From contig JAGGWO010000100.1 of NCBI GenBank assembly GCA_021157485.1, positions 1 to 11,484 on the forward strand: a stretch of DNA of 11,484 nucleotides, read 5' to 3'. The notes under the pieces are model-generated. The model saw nothing but the letters and a program-made list of their open reading frames with translations, was not told the DNA's origin and did no database searches. Of this stretch, positions 6,867-11,484 are shown in pieces (the stretch's first letter is position 1; each line of letters opens with the position of its first letter). Position numbers and translations under genes: made by a program. The DNA comes from Sulfurimonas sp. Its GTDB lineage: Bacteria; Campylobacterota; Campylobacteria; Campylobacterales; Sulfurimonadaceae.

Positions 6867-7549
6867 GTGCAAATGCCTATACACAAGATATAAAGCATAA
6901 AGAGGATGAATTAGCCATTGCTTATCTTCCTGCAGTTAAAGCTATGGCATTTAGATTAAAAGAGAGACTGCCAAGTTCTATTGACTTTTTAGATCTCTCT
7001 GCAATAGGTACTGAAGAACTTATTAAGCTAGCACGTAGATATGATGAGAAATTAAACGACTCATTTTGGGGATATGCTAAAAAGAGAGTTTATGGCGCAA
7101 TGCTTGATTACCTTAGAAGCCTTGATATCTTAAGTCGTGCGAGTAGAAAACTTGTAAAAGCTATTGATTATGCAGTAGAAGAGTATAGAGTTACACATGA
7201 TGAAGAGCCAACAGATGTAGAATTAGCAGAGATTTTAGAAGAGCCAATTGAGAAAGTGCATGATGCCAGAATTGCTTCAACTATATATACAGTAATGCCT
7301 CTTCATGACCAACTGCAAGTTGGAGATGAAGGTGCTTCTTTGGTCGCAGTTGAAAAAGATCAACTTGTAGAGGTAATTAAAAAAGTTTTATCATCTTATA
7401 AAGAGAGAGAACAAGTTATAATTCAATTATATTATTTTGAAGAGTTAACACTCAAGGAGATAAGTGAAGTGCTAAATATTACAGAGTCAAGAATATCTCA
7501 AATTCATAAATCTGTTATTCAAAAAATCAAAGAAAGTGTAGGAGCATAA
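6863..7549 (+). CDS. fliA: Flagellar sigma factor FliA (sigma-28)
   Basis: FliA directs RNA polymerase to late flagellar promoters, such as flagellin, after the anti-sigma factor FlgM is exported through the hook. The 228-residue length is typical of the family (about 230-240). Region 2 covers roughly residues 15-90, including the helix SFWGYAKKRVYGAMLDYLRS (67-86) that matches the -10 recognition block with its GAMLDxLR core. Region 3 follows at about 95-145, and region 4 at about 165-226 carries the helix-turn-helix (LTLKEISEVLNITESRISQI, 195-214). There is no FlgM gene in this window. It overlaps the small membrane protein gene by four bases and is one base from fliM. Its place beside switch and placement genes suggests that it is transcribed as an early class gene, though no promoter of its own is visible. 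Confidence 0.96.
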   Translation: MSANAYTQDIKHKEDELAIAYLPAVKAMAFRLKERLPSSIDFLDLSAIGTEELIKLARRYDEKLNDSFWGYAKKRVYGAMLDYLRSLDILSRASRKLVKAIDYAVEEYRVTHDEEPTDVELAEILEEPIEKVHDARIASTIYTVMPLHDQLQVGDEGASLVAVEKDQLVEVIKKVLSSYKEREQVIIQLYYFEELTLKEISEVLNITESRISQIHKSVIQKIKESVGA

Positions 7550-7550
7550 T

Positions 7551-8645
7551 ATGGCAGATATACTTTCACAAGAAGAGATTGATGCACTTTTGGATGTTGT
7601 TGAAGATGAGGGTGATGATGTTCTAGAGGCTGGTTCAGATGAACTTTTACCTCAAAGACAAGTAACACTTTATGACTTTAAGCGTCCAAATCGTGTATCA
7701 AAAGAGCAGCTTCGTGCCTTTCGTGGTGTGCATGATAAGATGGCAAGATCATTGGCATCTCAAATATCTTCTATTATGCGTTCTATTGTTGAGATTCAAC
7801 TTCACTCAGTTGATCAGATGACATATGGTGAGTTTTTAATGTCACTTCCAAATCCGACAAGTTTTAATGTTTTTTCCGTTAAACCACTAGAAGGTAGTGG
7901 AGTTATTGAGATTAATCCATCTATTGCGTTTCCAATGCTTGATCGTCTTTTAGGTGGCAAGGGTGAACCATTTGATGCAAGTCGTGAGTTCTCAGATATT
8001 GAACTTAGTCTGTTTGAAACAATTTTAAGAGTTATGATGAGTACACTTAAAGAGGCTTGGGGACCAGTTATGGAAGTTTATCCTACAGTTGAGTCTAAAG
8101 AGTCAAGTCCAAATGTTGTTCAAATTGTTGCACAAAATGAGATTGTTGTAATGGTTGTAATGGAGATAATTATTGGTCATAGTTCGGGTATGATGAATAT
8201 TTGCTATCCTGTAATTGCACTTGAACCGATATTACCAAAGCTTGCAAGTCGTGATTTAATGCTAAATGAGACTAGTACTAAAAAAAGTAGAAACACTGAG
8301 TTACAAGTGTTACTTGGCGGTGCTAAAGTAGATGTTGAAGCAAACCTTGGTAATGCTGATTTGACAATGGGAGATATCTTAGGACTTAAAGTTGGTGATG
8401 TAGTAAGACTTTCTACTCCAGCTGATGATATAGTAACAATAAGAGTTGATTCAAAAGAGAGATTTAAGGGTGAAATAGGCTTGAGACGCTTTAGAAAATC
8501 AATCCAAATAACTGAAATTATAGATACTGAAAAAGATGCTGTTAAGCGTGCCTTAGAAAATTTCGAATTACAAAGACATGAAAAAATAACAGGTGTAAGA
8601 GATATAATCAATGAAAATGTAAAGATAGAAGAAGAGGAGGAGTAG
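7551..8645 (+). CDS. fliM: Flagellar motor switch protein FliM
   Basis: FliM is the central C-ring subunit that binds CheY-P and drives switching of motor rotation. The N-terminal CheY-binding peptide is present as LSQEEIDALL at residues 5-14, followed by an acidic linker. The middle CheC-like domain runs from about 45 to 235 and contains the GGxG-type motif GGKG at 135-138, which contacts FliG and neighbouring FliM subunits. The C-terminal SpoA/FliN-like domain covers about 248-322. A charged helical tail then extends to residue 364 and ends in a run of five glutamates, longer than usual for the family (about 330). AGGAG at 7540-7544 is a good ribosome site six bases from the ATG. The glutamate codons also form the ribosome site of the next gene. 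Confidence 0.97.
   Translation: MADILSQEEIDALLDVVEDEGDDVLEAGSDELLPQRQVTLYDFKRPNRVSKEQLRAFRGVHDKMARSLASQISSIMRSIVEIQLHSVDQMTYGEFLMSLPNPTSFNVFSVKPLEGSGVIEINPSIAFPMLDRLLGGKGEPFDASREFSDIELSLFETILRVMMSTLKEAWGPVMEVYPTVESKESSPNVVQIVAQNEIVVMVVMEIIIGHSSGMMNICYPVIALEPILPKLASRDLMLNETSTKKSRNTELQVLLGGAKVDVEANLGNADLTMGDILGLKVGDVVRLSTPADDIVTIRVDSKERFKGEIGLRRFRKSIQITEIIDTEKDAVKRALENFELQRHEKITGVRDIINENVKIEEEEE
8635..8640 (+). promoter_or_regulatory. Perfect AGGAGG ribosome site for fliY inside the fliM end
   Basis: AGGAGG lies eight bases before the fliY ATG and falls entirely within the GAG codons of the glutamate run that ends FliM. It is the strongest Shine-Dalgarno match in the array, consistent with a high need for the switch protein relative to its neighbours. 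Confidence 0.75.
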
Positions 8646-8648
8646 GTA

Positions 8649-9506
8649 ATGAGTGATTTTATGAAATTATTTGAAAGTGAAACTGTTGGAACAATAGAGG
8701 CACTTGTTGGGGAAGCTCCAAGTTTAGAAATTAAAGAGGAACAAGAGCTTAGTATTATTTCAAATATTATTCCTCCTATTGTGCTTGTTAAACTTAGTAT
8801 TATGGGTGATGTAGAATCTTCTGCTATGGTGGCTCTTCCTCCAAACCTTAGTGCATCCCTTTCAGATATGATGATGGGTGAAGAGGCTAGTGATAGAGAA
8901 GATGTGAGTGAAGATGATCTTGATGCAACAAAAGAGATAGTGTCAAATATATTTGGAGCAATTGCAAATACTTTATCTGCTCAAAAAGAGTTACCAGTAT
9001 TGAGTTTTAATATAGATAGTATAGAGTTAATTAATGATGATGCTGAAGTGAGTCTTGAGGCTTTTAGCAAAATGAATGTATATAACTTCTCGCTAGGGAA
9101 TATAAAGTCTTTAATGATGTTTATCACTGATGAAAAATTACAAAATGCCCTTGATGGAGAAGGTGAATCTGCTCCAAAAGCAGTTGAAAGCTCAAATCCT
9201 TGTGAACCAAGTGAGTCATCTGTAAACTTAAGCAGTGATGAGATGGGTAATATTGCACTTATTATGGATGTTAAATTACCAGTAAGAGTAAGAATTGGTA
9301 AAAAAAGAATGCTTTTAAAAGATGTTCTAAATATGGATATTGGTTCTGTAATAGAGTTAAATCAATTAGCAAATGATCCACTAGAAATATTAGTTGACAA
9401 TCATGTAATTGCTGAAGGTGAAGTTGTAATAGTTGATGGAAATTTTGGTGTTCAAATTACAACTATTGGTAGTAAACGCGAGAGATTAAAACAGCTTAAG
9501 GCTTAG
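8649..9506 (+). CDS. fliY: Flagellar motor switch protein FliY (FliN/CheC-like)
   Basis: FliY combines a CheC-like N-terminal domain with a C-terminal FliN/SpoA domain and replaces or accompanies FliN in the C-ring of Gram-positive and epsilonproteobacterial motors. Of 285 residues, about 1-165 are CheC-like, 166-198 are a Ser/Glu-rich linker (SAPKAVESSNPCEPSESS), and about 203-278 form the SpoA domain, with the core VKLPVRVRIGKKRMLLKDVL (208-227). CheC phosphatase sites have the form [D/S]x3Ex2N; here the nearest match is D92, E96 and N100 with one extra residue between Glu and Asn, and the first repeat near residues 8-20 lacks the Asn. It may therefore be structural, not a CheY-P phosphatase. 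The CheY-binding N-terminal peptide found in Bacillus FliY is not visible. It follows fliM after three bases. Confidence 0.94.
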   Translation: MSDFMKLFESETVGTIEALVGEAPSLEIKEEQELSIISNIIPPIVLVKLSIMGDVESSAMVALPPNLSASLSDMMMGEEASDREDVSEDDLDATKEIVSNIFGAIANTLSAQKELPVLSFNIDSIELINDDAEVSLEAFSKMNVYNFSLGNIKSLMMFITDEKLQNALDGEGESAPKAVESSNPCEPSESSVNLSSDEMGNIALIMDVKLPVRVRIGKKRMLLKDVLNMDIGSVIELNQLANDPLEILVDNHVIAEGEVVIVDGNFGVQITTIGSKRERLKQLKA

Positions 9507-9507
9507 T

Positions 9508-10251
9508 GTGAAAAATAGAGAAAATGAATTAACAAAAAAGTATATTAAAGATATTAAGTCTGCAGATGTGTGGAGTGTTTTTAGAATTATTGCTGACTTT
9601 GTAAAAGGTTTTGATGAACTTGGTAATCTTGGTCCGACCGTTACGATTTTTGGTAGTGCTAGAACAAAGAGGAGTGATTTTTACTATAAAGAGTCAGAAA
9701 AATTAGCCAATATGTTAGCATCTAAAGGTTATAATGTAATGACTGGTGGTGGACCAGGTATAATGGAAGCCGCCAATAAAGGTGCTTATGAAAATGCTGA
9801 TGTTGAGTCAATAGGTTTAAATATAGATTTAGAGCATGAGCAAATAACAAACCAATATACTACTAAAAATTTAAGTTTTGATTATTTCTTCTCGAGAAAA
9901 GTGATGTTAGTTAAATATTCAGTTGCTTATGTGATTTTTCCTGGTGGTTTTGGAACGCTTGATGAATTATTTGAAGCGTTAACGCTTGTCCAAACTAAAA
10001 AAGTTATTGGTGTTAAAATATTTGTTATTGGAACAGATTTTTATCAGCCACTTTTAGATTTTATTGAAGATAAATTACTTGCAAATAACATGATAGAAAA
10101 AGATGACTTAGAGATGATTCAATTAACTGATGATATTGAGAGCGTAGTTTCTGATATAGACGTATGTTTATCTACACAATTAGAAGTTTTAGAACAAGTC
10201 GGCTTAGATAAAACAGAGTATTATAAATCACTATCGAGTTTAAAAAAATGA
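9508..10251 (+). CDS. LOG-family (TIGR00730-type) phosphoribohydrolase
   Basis: This is a Rossmann-fold protein of the Lonely Guy (LOG) family, whose members split nucleoside 5'-monophosphates into base and ribose 5-phosphate; the best known act on cytokinin nucleotides or AMP. Key motifs are GGGPGIMEAANKGA at 80-93 and PGGFGTLDELFEA at 145-157, the two signature blocks forming the phosphate-binding and catalytic site (E153 is the likely catalytic Glu, R130 a substrate residue by analogy). At 247 residues it is longer than plant-type LOGs, with an N-terminal helical extension of about 40 residues. The start is a GTG one base after the fliY stop, with AAGG (9498-9501) six bases upstream. Older annotations call this family lysine decarboxylase, which is wrong. 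The true substrate in this organism is unknown. Confidence 0.9.
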   Translation: MKNRENELTKKYIKDIKSADVWSVFRIIADFVKGFDELGNLGPTVTIFGSARTKRSDFYYKESEKLANMLASKGYNVMTGGGPGIMEAANKGAYENADVESIGLNIDLEHEQITNQYTTKNLSFDYFFSRKVMLVKYSVAYVIFPGGFGTLDELFEALTLVQTKKVIGVKIFVIGTDFYQPLLDFIEDKLLANNMIEKDDLEMIQLTDDIESVVSDIDVCLSTQLEVLEQVGLDKTEYYKSLSSLKK

Positions 10252-11276
10252 GTGTAAAAAAAGTATTAGTTGGAATGAGTGGTGGAGTTGACTCAACTGT
10301 AACTGCATTATTGTTAAAAGAAGAGGGTTATGAAGTTGAAGGGTTATATATGAAACTTCACTCTAAGCCAGGTTATCATGAAATACATCAGGCTCGTGCA
10401 CAAAAAGCAGCAGATTATGTAGGTATGAAACTTCATACACTAGATTTACAAGAGACTTTTAAAAAAGAGGTATTTGATCCATTTATAGATACATATGCAG
10501 AGGGTAAAACTCCAAATCCTTGTGCTTTATGTAACAGAAGCCTCAAATTTGGTGAGATGATAAAGTTTGCTGATAAAATCGGAGCAGACTATTTAGCGAC
10601 TGGACACTACATTAAAACAGACGGAAAATATTTTTATGCTGCGGATGATGATACAAAAGATCAAAGCTACTTTCTTTTTTATGTACATAAAGAGATACTG
10701 CCAAGATTACTATTTCCACTAGGTAGTAGAAAAAAAAGTGATATTAAAGATATAGCGGCTTCTATAAAAGGGCTAGAGTCTTTTGCTTCTCAAGGTGAAT
10801 CTAGTGAGATATGTTTTGTAGAAACTACTTATACAGACTTGCTTAAAGATTATGTAGATGTAGATAATGTAGGTGAAGTTCTTGACAAGGATGGAAAAGT
10901 GGTAGGCGAACATAAAGGTTACATGCACTACACAATTGGCAAGAGAAAAGGTTTTACTGTAAAAGGTGCGCACGAACCACATTATGTATTAAGTATAGAT
11001 GCAAAGAAAAACCAGATTGTTGTAGGTAAAAAAGAAGAGCTTGCCTGCAACAGAGTTGTATTAGATAATCTAAATATGTTTAGTGAAGATAAAGAGTTTA
11101 ATACAACAGTAAAACTAAGATACAGAACAATCGCGGTTTCATGTAAAGTCAAGATAGAAAATAATCAAGCATTTGTAGAATTAAATGAGAGTGTATTTGG
11201 TGTGGCGGTTGGTCAAGCAGCAGTATTCTATAATGATGATAAACTAATTGGTGGTGGTTGGATAGCTGAAGTTTAG
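10248..11276 (+). CDS. mnmA: tRNA-specific 2-thiouridylase MnmA
   Basis: MnmA adds the 2-thio group to wobble U34 of tRNA-Lys, tRNA-Glu and tRNA-Gln using ATP and relayed persulfide sulfur. The ATP pyrophosphatase P-loop is GMSGGVDST at 9-17. The catalytic segment NPCALCNRSLKF at 90-101 holds C95 as the probable nucleophile (C92 is an extra cysteine also seen in many homologues), and SSEICFVE at 185-192 holds the second catalytic cysteine, C189. KDQSYFLF at 137-144 is the usual tRNA-interaction block. The central and beta-barrel domains run from about 207 to 342. At 342 residues it is shorter than the E. coli enzyme (about 368), the difference lying mostly in the insertion after residue 40. 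Its start overlaps the LOG stop by four bases. It is the last gene of the array. Confidence 0.96.
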   Translation: MSVKKVLVGMSGGVDSTVTALLLKEEGYEVEGLYMKLHSKPGYHEIHQARAQKAADYVGMKLHTLDLQETFKKEVFDPFIDTYAEGKTPNPCALCNRSLKFGEMIKFADKIGADYLATGHYIKTDGKYFYAADDDTKDQSYFLFYVHKEILPRLLFPLGSRKKSDIKDIAASIKGLESFASQGESSEICFVETTYTDLLKDYVDVDNVGEVLDKDGKVVGEHKGYMHYTIGKRKGFTVKGAHEPHYVLSIDAKKNQIVVGKKEELACNRVVLDNLNMFSEDKEFNTTVKLRYRTIAVSCKVKIENNQAFVELNESVFGVAVGQAAVFYNDDKLIGGGWIAEV

Positions 11277-11371
11277 GTTCTAAAATATATAAATAATATC
11301 CCACAAAAAACAATCTAGGAATCTTTATTTAATTCCTTTAAATATTAAGCTTTCTCAAAGCTACTTCCTCC
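11277..11371. other. Intergenic region with weak hairpins after mnmA
   Basis: No gene is visible here. AGGAAT (11317-11322) and ATTCCT (11332-11337) form a 6-bp stem with a 9-nt loop followed by a few T residues, a weak candidate for the mnmA terminator. A second perfect inverted repeat, AGCTTT-CTC-AAAGCT (11348-11362), lies just upstream of the -10 box described next and covers the place where a -35 box would be. Confidence 0.45.
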
Positions 11372-11384
11372 TATAATTCCCATC
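11348..11384 (+). promoter_or_regulatory. Probable stable-RNA promoter (TATAAT -10)
   Basis: TATAAT at 11372-11377 is a consensus -10 box. The bases after it (TCCCATCC) are GC-richer than the surroundings, like the discriminators of rRNA promoters that respond to ppGpp. The -35 box would fall near 11349-11354 (GCTTTC, 17-bp spacing), a poor match placed inside a perfect inverted repeat. Transcription would start near 11384 and run out of the window. The rRNA link rests on the downstream leader. Confidence 0.5.
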
Positions 11385-11484
11385 CACAAACAGAGTGACC
11401 TTGTTTAAAAGGCCTAGAGAGACTTCATGTTGAAGCTTTTGAAATTGTTTGAGATCATTGAAAACTAAGCAAGTAATAGACTTA
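11385..11484 (+). other. Leader-like segment, possibly of an rRNA operon (cut by the window edge)
   Basis: These 100 nt hold no open frame with a good start. They contain a small perfect hairpin (CTTCA-TGT-TGAAG, 11423-11435), then GATCATTGAAAACTAAGCAA (11452-11471), which resembles the boxA-type antitermination and processing segment found before rRNA genes. The 16S start itself (GAGTTTGATC-like) is not in the window. A pre-23S spacer also carries such motifs, but the promoter just upstream and a protein gene before it favour a 16S leader. I infer this from pattern memory only. Confidence 0.4.

Noticed and set aside
6716-6898. 60-codon open frame on the - strand
   Set aside because: It straddles the overlap of the small membrane protein gene and fliA, both of which are better supported.
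8204-8611. 135-codon open frame on the - strand inside fliM
   Set aside because: It overlaps the conserved SpoA domain of FliM; the Ser/Leu/Ile-rich product is typical of an antisense reading.
9508-10251. Lysine decarboxylase function for the LOG-family gene
   Set aside because: The PGGxGTxxE motif defines LOG phosphoribohydrolases; the decarboxylase label is a historical misannotation.
10773-10982. Short open frame on the - strand inside mnmA
   Set aside because: It is antisense to the conserved catalytic cysteine region of MnmA, with no supporting signals.
1-11484. CRISPR array, tRNA gene, insertion sequence or prophage
   Set aside because: I saw no regularly spaced repeats, cloverleaf, transposase or integrase motifs; all long frames match conserved chromosomal genes.

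Overview
The window is AT-rich, densely coded and almost certainly chromosomal DNA from a Campylobacterota (Epsilonproteobacteria) species. A free-living Sulfurimonas-like organism is my best guess; this is an inference, and no search was run. Three things support it. The gene order aroQ-folK-flhF-flhG-(small membrane protein)-fliA-fliM-fliY, with an sppA and amidohydrolase pair pointing the other way beside it, matches the order I recall from Campylobacter jejuni (Cj0059c-Cj0068). The flagellar switch uses the FliY form. The amidohydrolase looks like the aminofutalosine deaminase of the futalosine menaquinone pathway.

Layout. Positions 1-695 (+) hold the end of an unrecognised gene, overlapping by 3 nt (ATGA junction) a small FmdE-like protein. 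A hairpin terminator follows. Positions 747-2839 (-) form a two-gene unit: the putative mqnF, then sppA, joined by a TAATG stop/start overlap. A 139-nt divergent intergenic region carries promoter-like sequences in both directions. Positions 2979-3311 (+) encode a 110-residue protein I do not recognise. From 3395 to 11276 (+) runs a ten-gene, 7.9-kb array with no gap above 11 nt and four 4-nt overlaps: aroQ, folK, flhF, flhG, a two-TM small protein, fliA, fliM, fliY, a LOG-family gene and mnmA. The last 208 nt hold no gene. They contain weak hairpins, a TATAAT -10 box with a GC-richer stretch after it, and a leader-like segment ending in a boxA-like sequence, which suggests that a ribosomal RNA operon begins just beyond the window.

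How the genes work together. FlhF (SRP-type GTPase) and FlhG (MinD-like ATPase) set the position and number of polar flagella. FliA (sigma-28) transcribes late flagellar genes. FliM and FliY form part of the C-ring switch that reads CheY-P. Folded into the same probable transcript are metabolic and translation genes: shikimate pathway (aroQ), folate (folK), nucleotide or cytokinin-like phosphoribohydrolase (LOG) and tRNA wobble thiolation (mnmA). No mobile element, CRISPR array, tRNA or foreign-looking island is visible.

I did not find a clearly new system. The best leads are motif departures in the paired regulators FlhF (G3 motif DTMGSS) and FlhG (HQAEKLE where DQAxxLR is usual), degenerate CheC-type sites in FliY, two uncharacterised small proteins, and an FmdE-like protein lacking an expected cysteine.
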